NCBI GenBank assembly: GCA_963649615.1
Contig: CAVJIN010000003.1
Coordinates: 1-64,000, forward strand
Source of the DNA: UBA9732 sp963649615
Lineage (GTDB): Bacteria > Spirochaetota > Spirochaetia > Sphaerochaetales > Sphaerochaetaceae
Length of the DNA: 64,000 nt
Direction of reading: 5' to 3'
Made by a program: the position numbers and the translations under genes
Shown here: in pieces, positions 8,901-16,807 of the stretch
How the letters are laid out: each line of letters opens with the position of its first letter
How positions within the stretch are numbered: the first letter of the stretch is position 1
Notes under the pieces: model-generated
Databases searched by the model: none
What the model was told of the DNA's origin: nothing
The model's input: the letters and a program-made list of their open reading frames with translations, nothing else

Positions 8901-9861
8901 ACTAACATTCCGCGAAGCATTAAGACAAGCTCTTGCAGATGAAATGGCTTTAGATCCAAATGTCCTTCTTTTAGGAGAAGACGTTGGAGTTTATGGGGGC
9001 TGTTTTAAAGTCTCGGGAGATTTATACAAGAACTTTCCAAATCAAGTCATTGACACTCCAGTTTCAGAAGAAGGTTTCACAGGAATGGCTGTTGGGGCTG
9101 CTATGATGGGTCTTAGACCTGTTGTGGAAATCATGTACGCAGACTTCTTTACTCTAATCTTTGACCCAATTGTTAACCATGCTGCCAAAACCCATTTCAT
9201 GAGCGGAGGGCAGTTCTGTTGCCCAATCACGGTTAGGCTTCCAGAAGGTAGCGGAACAGGTCATGGGGCTCAGCACACACAAAGTCCAGAGGCTCTTTTT
9301 CAAAACAGTGCTGGCTTAAAAATGGTAGCTCCTTCTTGTCCTTCAGATGCTTACTATCTTCTTAGAGCTGCAATAAGAGATAATAATCCAGTCTTGTTTT
9401 TTGAGCATAAGTTGCTTTATGGCATGGAAGGCTTTATTGAGAATGAACCTCTTCCAATTGGAAAAGCAAAGGTACTGAGACAAGGTAAAGATGTTACAAT
9501 TATTTCTTACTCAAGGGCAGTTCAAACGGCATTAAAAACGGCTTCTTTGCTTTCTAAGGATGGAATTGAGGCCACGGTTGTTGATCTTTGTACCTTAAAG
9601 CCTCTTGATAAAAAAACTATTTTCTCCGAAATTCAAAAAACTGGCAAAGTTGCCTTAATTCAAGATCCCAATGCTTTTGGTGGGATAAGTTCACAGGTGT
9701 GTTCAGAGATTTGCTCTGACCCTGAAACTTTTAAATCTCTTAAGGCACCAATTGTTCATAAGGGTGGTAAATGCACCCCAGTTCCTTTCTCAAAGGATCT
9801 TGAGCTTTCAATCATTCCAAATGCAGAAGATTGCGCTAAGGCTATAACTGAGTTGTTTTAA
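8890..9861 (+). CDS. pdhB: thiamine-diphosphate-dependent dehydrogenase E1 beta subunit
   Basis: Beta subunit of the E1 heterotetramer; it completes the ThDP site and binds E2. The 323-aa protein has LTFREALRQALADEMALDPNV, GEDVGVYGG, DTPVSEEGFTGMAVGAAMMGLRPVVE and a C-terminal transketolase domain (VVDLCTLKPLDKKT). The open frame reaches 8863, but ATG 8890 is preceded by GGAGGG with an eight-base gap and matches the family start, so I use 8890. It overlaps the end of pdhA by 11 bases. The pheS-pheT-pdhA-pdhB order forms one tightly coupled run. It could equally be acoB (acetoin). Confidence 0.9.
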   Translation: MQSKLTFREALRQALADEMALDPNVLLLGEDVGVYGGCFKVSGDLYKNFPNQVIDTPVSEEGFTGMAVGAAMMGLRPVVEIMYADFFTLIFDPIVNHAAKTHFMSGGQFCCPITVRLPEGSGTGHGAQHTQSPEALFQNSAGLKMVAPSCPSDAYYLLRAAIRDNNPVLFFEHKLLYGMEGFIENEPLPIGKAKVLRQGKDVTIISYSRAVQTALKTASLLSKDGIEATVVDLCTLKPLDKKTIFSEIQKTGKVALIQDPNAFGGISSQVCSEICSDPETFKSLKAPIVHKGGKCTPVPFSKDLELSIIPNAEDCAKAITELF

Positions 9862-9880
9862 AACTTGGCTCGCATAAAAC

Positions 9881-11083
9881 CTAGTCTCGAACAAAGCTCT
9901 CAAAAGAATTAAGAAATGTTTTAAGGGCTTCTTTATCTGTTGTATTCGCAGCCCCTTGATAAAGTGGTGCTTTTCCACCACCTTTTGCGCCAATTGTAGG
10001 GAAAAGTGTTTTTCTTAACTCATTAAAGTCTTTTTTCTCATATTTTCCTTTTAATGCAATCACCCAAAGGCTTCTATCTTTTTCTACTTTGACAACACAC
10101 ATTGCAAGGTTTTCATAATTATTAGAAGCATGTTGGAAACCTTGCAAGTCACAATTGTTATCAACAATAAATGCAACAATATCTTCTTTTAGATTTTTTT
10201 CAATTTGATAGCCTGAAACCATTTTATCTAGTTCTTTTTTTTCATGTGTCAGTTGATTTAGGCTGTTATTTAGGTTTTCAATCTTAGGTAAAAGATCTGA
10301 TGGCGCGCAGGTTAACTTACTACAAAGTTCCTCTTGAAGTTTTAAACTTTTCATTGCATAAGAAAATGCCTCTTCTCCGCATTTAAAGTATAATCTTACA
10401 TGACCTCTTATGTTTTCATGCCCTATGCAATAGATAAGTCTTATTTCTGAAGTTTTTGCCACATGAACTCCACCACAAGCAATCCTATCAATATCTTGGA
10501 TTTCCACAATGCGGACATCGCCTTCAACCTTAATTGATCTTCTTAACCCCAAGGCTTCTGCTTCTGTATGGCTCATTTCATGGTACAATATTGGATGGCT
10601 TTCCATGATTGCATTATTGGCAGCTTCAACTAAGCCTTCCACTACTGTTTCAGAAATATCCGCTTGGTTGGTTTCTATTGTCAAATATTCGTCCCCAAGG
10701 TGTACTGCTACTGTTCCAATATCAAATTTGGTGAAAAGAATTCCAGATAGCATGTGTTGGGCTGTATGCATCACCATAAACTTGTATCTATGAGACCAAT
10801 CCAATTTTAAATTTAAGTACTCACCTACTTCTATTGGTTTTATTGGACACTCATCTTTATTAGGGTTTTCAACAATCAAAAGAGAATCTCCGTTTTCTGT
10901 TTTCTTTGTATTTATGACTTTATAAGACCCTAAGGAACCTCTATCGCCGGGTTGTCCTCCGCATTCTGGGTAAAAGATTGTGCAATCTGTCAGTACTTCT
11001 GTGTGGTTTTCTTTCTTAAAAACTTCAACTACCGTGCACTTTACCTCTTTCTGATAGGTGTCTTTGTAATAGAGCTTGTCCAT
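9881..11083 (-). CDS. AlaX-type trans-editing hydrolase (alanyl-tRNA editing protein, long form)
   Basis: Free-standing homologue of the AlaRS editing domain, which removes Ser (or Gly) from mischarged tRNA-Ala. The 400-aa protein has the N-terminal editing core with FYPECGGQPGDRG, zinc ligands HTAQH (about 103-107) and CGGVH (about 206-210), a coiled-coil stretch near 255-285, and a C-terminal DHHA1-like domain ending in GAKGGGKAPLYQGAA. That layout is the long AlaX form, without the aminoacylation core. AAGGA precedes the ATG by nine bases. It converges on pdhB with a 19-nt gap and no obvious terminator. Expected to act in the cytosol on charged tRNA. Confidence 0.9.
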   Translation of the reverse strand: MDKLYYKDTYQKEVKCTVVEVFKKENHTEVLTDCTIFYPECGGQPGDRGSLGSYKVINTKKTENGDSLLIVENPNKDECPIKPIEVGEYLNLKLDWSHRYKFMVMHTAQHMLSGILFTKFDIGTVAVHLGDEYLTIETNQADISETVVEGLVEAANNAIMESHPILYHEMSHTEAEALGLRRSIKVEGDVRIVEIQDIDRIACGGVHVAKTSEIRLIYCIGHENIRGHVRLYFKCGEEAFSYAMKSLKLQEELCSKLTCAPSDLLPKIENLNNSLNQLTHEKKELDKMVSGYQIEKNLKEDIVAFIVDNNCDLQGFQHASNNYENLAMCVVKVEKDRSLWVIALKGKYEKKDFNELRKTLFPTIGAKGGGKAPLYQGAANTTDKEALKTFLNSFESFVRD

Positions 11084-11187
11084 AACTATTTATCCTTGAC
11101 TTTTATTCCTTGGATAGAAGATATCCTTATTATCAAATGTTGTCCATTGCGAGAAAAATCGGTATCTTCAGAGATAGAGGTAAAAAT

Positions 11188-11742
11188 ATGTCACGAATTA
11201 AATCAGCGTGGGAATTGGCGCTAGAAAAGACCAAAGATATAGAGATTGACGAGAGTAAGTATAGAGCTGGCGTGCTGGAAAAGGAAGGCATGGCCTTGGC
11301 TGGTAAGTATTTAAATGATGCCCAGATGTCGGACGAGGAGCTTGCAGGGAAGTATAATTCTTATTCGGGAGATGAACTGGCTATTGTTAAAAAAGGCATT
11401 GTTAATACAATATTCTCAAACTTGGGATTGCCAAGTGATGACATGTACGAGATGCGTTTTGAGCGAATTGTGGCCTTAGTTGTATTGATTGCAGACCAAA
11501 ATAGTCAAGCCATTTCATCTATCAGGCAAATTGGTGAGCTCTTTGCGCAGTACGTAAAGCACAGAGATGATTTTATTCAAAGAATGCAAGAACAGGTACA
11601 GCAAGCAATGCAAGAAAACCCTGAAGCCTTCAATTCTAAACAGTACACACAACTGATTCAGCAGAATCTCAAGAAACTCGAAGCGCAGTATCAAGGTGCT
11701 TTAGATAATGCTAAAGAAGGCCTGCGTTCACAACTTTCGTAA
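11188..11742 (+). CDS. conserved-looking coiled-coil protein of unknown function
   Basis: A 184-aa soluble, charged protein that I do not recognise. The frame is open from 11110, but ATG 11188 follows AGAGG with a seven-base gap and starts with MSRIKSAWELALEKTKDIE, so I take that as the start. Residues about 60-120 are a mixed alpha region (YEMRFERIVALVVLIADQ). The C-terminal third is Gln/Glu-rich and helical (MQEQVQQAMQENPEAF; QLIQQNLKKLEAQYQ), probably coiled coil. No signal peptide or membrane segment is present. It lies upstream of mgtE on the same strand but is separated from it by its own promoter and leader, so a shared function is not implied. Confidence 0.75.
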   Translation: MSRIKSAWELALEKTKDIEIDESKYRAGVLEKEGMALAGKYLNDAQMSDEELAGKYNSYSGDELAIVKKGIVNTIFSNLGLPSDDMYEMRFERIVALVVLIADQNSQAISSIRQIGELFAQYVKHRDDFIQRMQEQVQQAMQENPEAFNSKQYTQLIQQNLKKLEAQYQGALDNAKEGLRSQLS

Positions 11743-11763
11743 GTTCTTTTTCGTAAAGTTGTC

Positions 11764-11792
11764 TTGAAGTCAATTCGTTGATTCGATATACT
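11764..11792 (+). promoter_or_regulatory. sigma70-type promoter of the mgtE leader transcript
   Basis: TTGAAG at 11764-11769 and TATACT at 11787-11792 are separated by exactly 17 bases, a strong match to the -35 and -10 consensus. Initiation would fall near 11799. This gives an mRNA leader of about 217 nt before mgtE, with roughly 30 nt ahead of the SD of the 28-codon leader ORF. Confidence 0.7.
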
Positions 11793-11828
11793 CTTTTCTC
11801 AGGGTCTTGTGCCCCGTAATGTCTTCAC

Positions 11829-12011
11829 AAAAAGGAGGAATTGTCATGGAAGCTGGTAGTAGTAGCTTATATGCAGATCCAGATCCCGTTCCGCTCGGTA
11901 CAAACCTCCTTTTGGGTCCTATTTGTTGTTGAAAAACTCACGAGTATTGAACGCAATCATTCTGCATTGGCGACTCTTCCAACTCTGACTTTTCCTAAAG
12001 CCAGGGAGGTT
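11829..12011 (+). promoter_or_regulatory. mgtE leader with two mutually exclusive Shine-Dalgarno-sequestering pairings
   Basis: A pyrimidine segment inside the leader ORF, AACCTCCTTTT at 11903-11913, is complementary to two Shine-Dalgarno sequences. CCTCCTTTT (11905-11913) pairs over nine bases with AAAAGGAGG (11830-11838), the SD of the leader ORF. AACCTCC (11903-11909) pairs over seven bases with GGAGGTT (12005-12011), the SD of mgtE, with a further G-U and A-U pair. Only one pairing can form at a time, and a ribosome on the leader ORF would block both. The segment between leader ORF and mgtE is C-rich and G-poor (about 11970-12000) without a U tract, so Rho-dependent control is possible. 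No M-box-like (ykoK) conserved sequence was seen. Confidence 0.45.
11846..11932 (+). CDS. 28-aa leader peptide ORF upstream of mgtE, MgtL-like
   Basis: Short ORF with an excellent SD (AAAAAGGAGG at 11829-11838, seven bases before the ATG). The product contains ADPDPVPLG at about residues 10-18, an alternating Asp/Pro run. Enterobacterial MgtL, the leader of the Mg2+ transporter gene mgtA, has a very similar EPDPTPLP core. In that system acidic and intermittent Pro residues destabilise the translating ribosome at low Mg2+ and so raise mgtA expression. Here the ORF sits between a strong promoter and mgtE, which also encodes a Mg2+ transporter. Function is inferred from motif, position and SD; too short to be detected by ordinary gene calling. 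Confidence 0.6.
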   Translation: MEAGSSSLYADPDPVPLGTNLLLGPICC

Positions 12012-12015
12012 GCAT

Positions 12016-13392
12016 ATGGCTCAGCAAACTGCAACATTGGAAAGTACTCTTAAAACATTGGTGGAAAACAAGAAATATTCTTCAGTGAAAGATATTCTTA
12101 TCACCATGAATCCATCCGATATCGCAGCAATTTTTGATGATCTAACAGAAGAACAACTGCCTATTATGTTTAGGCTTCTTCCAAAGGCTCTTGCCGCCGA
12201 TTCTTTTGTTGAGATGGATCCGGAAAATCAAGAACTCCTCATTAAAGGTTTCTCCGATACAGAACTTAAGCAAGTTCTAGATGAGATGTACGTTGATGAT
12301 ACGGTAGACATTGTTGAAGAAATGCCTGCAAACGTTGTGAGCAGAATTCTCAAACAAGTCACCCCTGAAAAACGTCGCGACATCAACGAAATCTTGCGCT
12401 ATCCAGAGAATTCGGCCGGTTCAATAATGACAACCGAATACGTTTCTCTGCGTGCAAATATGACAATTAGCGAAGCCTTCAAGCGCATTAAAGAAACCGG
12501 TGTGGATAAAGAAACTATCTACACTTGCTATGTACTATCCTCTTTTAACCGCCTTCTAGGAACGGTCTCAGCCAAAAGTCTTATGCTTGCAAAGGACGAC
12601 AGCGCCACTGTAGAAAGCGTTATGGAAACTAACCTTATTACTGTAACCACAAAGATGGACCAAGAAGAAGTAGCCAAAATGCTATCCAAGTATAACTTGC
12701 TTGCCCTTCCTGTTGTAGACAGCGATAATCGAATGGTTGGTATTGTAACATTTGACGATGCCATGGATGTTATGGTTCAAGAGGCAACGGAAGATATTAC
12801 CATCATGTCAGGACAGACGCCTTACGAGAAAACGTATTTAAGAACTTCTCCATGGGAGCTTTTCAAACACAGAATTCCTTGGCTTATGATCCTCATGGTA
12901 AGTGCTACTTTCACAGGTTTGATTATCACAAACTTTGAAACAGCCCTGGCTGTCCACGTTGTCCTCACCGCTTTTATCCCTATGTTAATGGACACAGGTG
13001 GAAACTCTGGATCGCAATCTTCTGTTACCGTCATTCGAGCCCTCTCGCTTGGAGAAGTTGAATTCAACGATATTTGGAAAGTAATTACGAAGGAACTTGC
13101 TACATCCTTTATGTGTGGTCTTGCCCTAGCAGTTGCTTGTTTCGCAAAGATAATGCTTGTAGATGGACTTTTATTTGGAAATGAATCTGTATCAATTGTA
13201 GTAGCGCTTGTAGTTAGCCTCACAATGTGTGTAACCGTAATAATTGCCAAGCTAATTGGTTGTACATTACCTCTCTTTGCTAAAAAGATAGGCTTTGACC
13301 CAGCCGTCATGGCCAGTCCTTTTATCACAACCATTGTTGATGCTCTATCCCTACTAATCTACTTCTCAATTGCTACTGCAATACTGTTCTAG
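12016..13392 (+). CDS. mgtE: magnesium transporter MgtE
   Basis: Mg2+-gated Mg2+ channel of the inner membrane. The 458-aa protein has the N-terminal acidic superhelical domain (DIAAIFDDLTEEQLPIMFRLLPK), a CBS-domain pair (about 135-255, including NLLALPVVDSDNRMVGIVTFDDAMDV), and a C-terminal transmembrane domain with about five helices containing the PMLMDTGGNSGSQSS pore motif. A TTG at 12010 is in frame, but ATG 12016 lies six bases after GGGAGG and is preferred. It is preceded by a 217-nt regulated leader. The cytosolic domains normally close the channel when internal Mg2+ is high, so leader control would add expression-level feedback. Confidence 0.95.
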   Translation: MAQQTATLESTLKTLVENKKYSSVKDILITMNPSDIAAIFDDLTEEQLPIMFRLLPKALAADSFVEMDPENQELLIKGFSDTELKQVLDEMYVDDTVDIVEEMPANVVSRILKQVTPEKRRDINEILRYPENSAGSIMTTEYVSLRANMTISEAFKRIKETGVDKETIYTCYVLSSFNRLLGTVSAKSLMLAKDDSATVESVMETNLITVTTKMDQEEVAKMLSKYNLLALPVVDSDNRMVGIVTFDDAMDVMVQEATEDITIMSGQTPYEKTYLRTSPWELFKHRIPWLMILMVSATFTGLIITNFETALAVHVVLTAFIPMLMDTGGNSGSQSSVTVIRALSLGEVEFNDIWKVITKELATSFMCGLALAVACFAKIMLVDGLLFGNESVSIVVALVVSLTMCVTVIIAKLIGCTLPLFAKKIGFDPAVMASPFITTIVDALSLLIYFSIATAILF

Positions 13393-13410
13393 TGAATATA
13401 AACCTCTGTA

Positions 13411-14115
13411 CTACTCAAAGAACTTGCGCCAGGTAAGACAGTCTTTGAATTCAAACTTGCTTTCTAAAAATTTTGAAACAAGGCCTATGAGAGATCCGTT
13501 GATTAAGGCGCATATAACGGTACCAAATTTAATTCCCTCAAAGTGACCAAATCCAAAAAAGGAAAAAGAAAGGATTATACTCACTAAACAACTGGAACAG
13601 TCATAGACAGTCTTGAATTTATTTATGTTCATTCCAATCTTCTTAGAAACTTCTTTAACAAAGAGCTCATATACCTCAGGAGAAATGTAAGAATGAAAGA
13701 AAAGAGAAATTCCTATTGAACAAAGGAACATGCCAACCAAGTAAAGGACAATTCTAATACAAACAAAGCTAGCATCAAGAGGCCTAAGCACTAGCATGCA
13801 TAAATCTAAAGTAAAACCATAGAGAACCGCAGTAACAAAAGAAAAGAAGTAAGACAGTTTAAATTTACGGAGTATAATTATCATTATAACCAAAAGAACG
13901 GCTTGCAAAGTGTATTCTGCCATACCAAAAGTAAAAAAGGAGTATATTGGAGAAAGCTTTAGATAGAGCAGATATGCCGGAGCTACCACCATAGAGACTC
14001 CAAAATTTGCCTTTTCCATACATGCCACTCCAAAGGCGACAAAAACCATGCCAATTAGATATGCAAGCTCATTTGAAAAAGTTGGTTTCTTTTTTTCTGA
14101 AGTAGGATTGTCCAT
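13411..14115 (-). CDS. YczE/YitT-like integral membrane protein
   Basis: A 234-aa membrane protein with a short charged N-terminus and about five or six hydrophobic segments: LAYLIGMVFVAFGVACM, APAYLLYLKL, LQAVLLVIMIIIL, YFFSFVTAVLYGFTLDLCMLVL, IRIVLYLVGMFLCSIGISLFF and LVSIILSFSFFGFGHF. The GVACMEKANFGVSMVVAPAYLLY segment after helix 1 resembles the YczE/YyaS/YitT family, whose transport or regulatory role is unknown. A GGAGG four bases before the ATG supports the start. It converges on mgtE with an 18-nt gap and no evident terminator. Family assignment is moderate. Confidence 0.65.
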   Translation of the reverse strand: MDNPTSEKKKPTFSNELAYLIGMVFVAFGVACMEKANFGVSMVVAPAYLLYLKLSPIYSFFTFGMAEYTLQAVLLVIMIIILRKFKLSYFFSFVTAVLYGFTLDLCMLVLRPLDASFVCIRIVLYLVGMFLCSIGISLFFHSYISPEVYELFVKEVSKKIGMNINKFKTVYDCSSCLVSIILSFSFFGFGHFEGIKFGTVICALINGSLIGLVSKFLESKFEFKDCLTWRKFFE

Positions 14116-14176
14116 AATGCCTCCACGCTATCATGTGTGCTGCCGTACAAGCTCAAGTACGTGGTGCATCCATGCT

Positions 14177-14204
14177 AAACACAATAAATCAAACACAATA
14201 AATC
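14177..14204. repeat. two tandem copies of a 14-bp AT-rich unit
   Basis: AAACACAATAAATC occurs twice head to tail, immediately beyond the A-run of the tRNA-Cys terminator and about 60 nt upstream of the YczE-like gene. No function is evident. It may be simple replication slippage. Confidence 0.6.
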
Positions 14205-14210
14205 AAATCC

Positions 14211-14238
14211 AAAAAAAAGCCCTCCAAAAGGAAGGCTT
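14211..14238 (-). terminator. intrinsic terminator of tRNA-Cys
   Basis: On the minus strand, AAGCCTTCC-TTTT-GGAGGGCTT forms a nine-bp stem with one G-U pair and a four-base loop, followed by a run of eight T, six bases after the tRNA 3' end. This is a standard Rho-independent terminator. Confidence 0.85.
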
Positions 14239-14243
14239 TTAAT

Positions 14244-14317
14244 AGGTGCCGACCGGATTTGAACCGGTGAACAACGGTTTTGCAGACCGCCCCCTTAGAC
14301 CGCTTGGGTACAGCACC
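14244..14317 (-). tRNA. tRNA-Cys (anticodon GCA)
   Basis: Read on the minus strand the 74-nt sequence folds as a cloverleaf. The acceptor stem pairs GGTGCTG with CGGCACC (one G-U). The T arm holds GGTTCAAATCC. The seven-base anticodon loop CTGCAAA gives anticodon GCA, decoding UGC and UGU. The discriminator base is U73, a hallmark of tRNA-Cys. CCA is not encoded and must be added by a nucleotidyltransferase. It has its own promoter upstream and terminator downstream, so it is a single-gene unit. Confidence 0.95.
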
Positions 14318-14330
14318 AATTTGCTCTACT

Positions 14331-14359
14331 ACAATAACAGAAAAGAAAATGTGTTGCAA
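14331..14359 (-). promoter_or_regulatory. promoter of tRNA-Cys
   Basis: On the minus strand TTGCAA and TATTGT are separated by 17 bases and end 13 nt before the tRNA 5' end. The spacing and position fit a sigma70 promoter with a very short 5' leader. Confidence 0.6.
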
Positions 14360-14404
14360 TAGGCGCAAAAAATAGGCATCAAAAATCTCTCATTCTTCAC
14401 CTTC

Positions 14405-16762
14405 TCACTTCTGAACTTTCTCTATTCTTGCTATGTAATAAAGTCTTGAGCCAAAGTCGCCCAGAACCCTAACTTTACCATTGTATCCTGTTCCACTAAA
14501 CTGCGGAGAAAGATTAATTCCGCCATAGGCCAAAACATCACCAGAAACAATGTGGTGTTCGTCTTCGCTCTTAAGCATGTAACTTTCATCCAAAATTTTC
14601 TTAACCTTACCATTGTTTGAAATGTTCACGGGGGCAATCATGTTAATTAAACTCCCAAAAACCTCAAGACTAATCTTTTGTGGTCTAGAAACAACTTCAT
14701 AATCATAATCTGGACGAGCAAATGGAATTCGTAGCACATCTTGGCCAGAATTTGGCTGATTGAGAGCCTGAAAATCAAGAACAATCATCTCGCTCAAGTC
14801 CAAATTAGTAACAACCCACCTAGTGTTTCCTCCTTCACCTTCTGGCTCGTCAAGCCTGAAGAACCTACCAAATTGAAGTAGTGCTCTGTGGTTTTTATAG
14901 AACTCAATTTGAGCTTTAACAATTGCTTTCTGTTGGGCACTTAATGAAGTTAAATCCATCTCGTAACCAAAGATTCCAAAAGCCGCAACATTAAAACGCG
15001 ATTCAATATCGCTACATCTTAGGGTTTGATGGTTTGGAGATGCAGATACATGTGCGCCCATAGTTGCAATAGGATAGCCATAAGAAGTACCGTTTTGAAT
15101 GTAAGTTCTACAGTAAACATCAGTATCATCGCTAGTCCAAATTTGAGGCATATAGCAAAGAATGCCCAAGTCAAAACGATTCCCTCCAGACGCACAACCT
15201 TCAAATAAAATGTTTGGAAATGCCTGAACTAGACGATCAAATACCTCATAGAGACCACAGACATACCTATGAGAGAACTCCCCCATGTTATTAAGAGTAG
15301 CACTATAGAAATCCGAGAAAGTTCTATTCATATCCCATTTAACATAGTCAACAGAACCAAGACTAAAGACCTCTGACATTGCATCTACAATGTAATCTCT
15401 TACCTCTTTTCTCGTATAATCAAGAATATACTGGTTTCTTCCAACAGATGGCTCCCTGCCAGGAATTGAAACGCGCCAATCAGGATGCTTTTCAAACAGA
15501 AGACTTCGTTTGCTAATCATCTCCGGTTCAACCCAAATGCCAAACATAAGACCTAACTTATGAATCTTAGCACTTAACTTTGATAGTCCTCCCGGAAGTT
15601 TTCTTGTATTTACATTCCAATCTCCTAAACTTGAGGTATCATCATCACGAGTTCCAAACCAACCATCATCTAGAACAAAAAGCTCAACCCCAAGATCTTT
15701 AGCACACTTGGCCAAGTCTAGAATCTTTGCTTCTGTAAAGTTGAAATAAGTGGCTTCCCAGTTATTACAAAGAACAGGGCGCTCTCTGAATTTCCAATTG
15801 CCCCTTACAATGTGGTTATTAACAAAAGAATGGAAGTTGGCACTGGCACCATTGTTACCAAAACAAGAAAAAGTCATGACAGCTTCGGGCGTGGTGAAAC
15901 TTTGATCAGCAAAAAGCTTCCAACTAAATGTTTCTGGATTAATCCCTGTTTGGAATCTTGTGTAACCGTAAGGAGAAGATTCTATAACTTCTCTGTGATT
16001 GCCACTGTAGATTAAGTTAAAAGCATAACAATCTCCATGATTTAGACTACAATTAGGCCTTTCAAGGAAGATACAAGGATTATGAGAAGCACTACTAACA
16101 CCTGTTCTTGAGCTAATCTCAAATTTTCCAGGTCTCAACTTTTGCCTTGAAATTATACGCTCTCTTGCCCAAGCACCATCAAAGCTAACAACATTCCAAT
16201 TTGTATCAGCAAAATCCATTTGAAGGCTTGCCATGTTCTGAATAAGCACGGAACTAGTAGTTTTATTGGTCAAGGTACAAGAACGGACTATTGTATCACA
16301 ATTGACAAATACAGTGTAATTAAGTTGAAGAATGATAGGAACAACCTTATCCTCCAACTGAATTTCCAATGTTGTGGCCTCTTCTTCGTTTGCATAAGAC
16401 TCTGCAAAATGTTCAAATCTAGAAGGCTTTCCCTTAATAATTCTGTGAGCTTTATAAACAAAGTCTAAGGTTTGAAGACCTTTGCCGTACTCAACCACAA
16501 CAGCCGGACTTCTATAATCCCCCTTACCTGGAGTACTGGTTTCAAGGCAGGCTGTTTCAAGAAACATTAAAGGATCTTTTTCAGAATAGGCAACTCCAGT
16601 CCCCATAGCAATTTCTCTTGGTTTTATTAAAGCCTCAACACAAGCATCCTGCTTGAGTTTTCTTCCATAGTAGATATTCTCAAGATGCCCAGTTTCAGTA
16701 ATTCTAATAATGTACGTTGTATTCTTACTATCCAGTCTAATCATGTGATTCTTTTCTGCCAT
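14405..16762 (-). CDS. GH36 alpha-galactosidase
   Basis: Retaining alpha-galactosidase that releases galactose from raffinose-family sugars or galactomannan fragments. The 785-aa protein has the N-terminal beta-sandwich domain, then the catalytic barrel with LFVLDDGWFG, GIWVEPEMIS, YVKWDMNR (nucleophile D477), FEGCASGGNRFD and WTSDDTDV (acid/base D545), and a C-terminal beta domain. A longer frame begins at a TTG (16789) with an ATG at 16783. I chose ATG 16762 because GGAG lies six bases before it. No signal peptide is seen, so it acts in the cytosol on imported oligosaccharides. It follows the NUDIX gene at 45 nt. No dedicated sugar permease is adjacent, though a shared-type ABC ATPase (UgpC) is encoded 35 kb away. 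Confidence 0.95.
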   Translation of the reverse strand: MAEKNHMIRLDSKNTTYIIRITETGHLENIYYGRKLKQDACVEALIKPREIAMGTGVAYSEKDPLMFLETACLETSTPGKGDYRSPAVVVEYGKGLQTLDFVYKAHRIIKGKPSRFEHFAESYANEEEATTLEIQLEDKVVPIILQLNYTVFVNCDTIVRSCTLTNKTTSSVLIQNMASLQMDFADTNWNVVSFDGAWARERIISRQKLRPGKFEISSRTGVSSASHNPCIFLERPNCSLNHGDCYAFNLIYSGNHREVIESSPYGYTRFQTGINPETFSWKLFADQSFTTPEAVMTFSCFGNNGASANFHSFVNNHIVRGNWKFRERPVLCNNWEATYFNFTEAKILDLAKCAKDLGVELFVLDDGWFGTRDDDTSSLGDWNVNTRKLPGGLSKLSAKIHKLGLMFGIWVEPEMISKRSLLFEKHPDWRVSIPGREPSVGRNQYILDYTRKEVRDYIVDAMSEVFSLGSVDYVKWDMNRTFSDFYSATLNNMGEFSHRYVCGLYEVFDRLVQAFPNILFEGCASGGNRFDLGILCYMPQIWTSDDTDVYCRTYIQNGTSYGYPIATMGAHVSASPNHQTLRCSDIESRFNVAAFGIFGYEMDLTSLSAQQKAIVKAQIEFYKNHRALLQFGRFFRLDEPEGEGGNTRWVVTNLDLSEMIVLDFQALNQPNSGQDVLRIPFARPDYDYEVVSRPQKISLEVFGSLINMIAPVNISNNGKVKKILDESYMLKSEDEHHIVSGDVLAYGGINLSPQFSGTGYNGKVRVLGDFGSRLYYIARIEKVQK

Positions 16763-16807
16763 AACACACTCCAAATTCTGCATGCTCAAGGGTTTTTAAA
16801 ACCCCAC

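Noticed and set aside
11743..12015. M-box (ykoK) magnesium riboswitch upstream of mgtE
   Set aside because: None of the conserved M-box sequence blocks that I know could be found; the leader is better explained by the short ORF and the SD pairings.
11841..12053. 70-codon open frame overlapping the mgtE leader
   Set aside because: It begins at a TTG only two bases after the SD, runs in a different frame from the well-placed 28-codon ORF, and continues into mgtE. The leader ORF at 11846 has correct SD spacing and a meaningful peptide.
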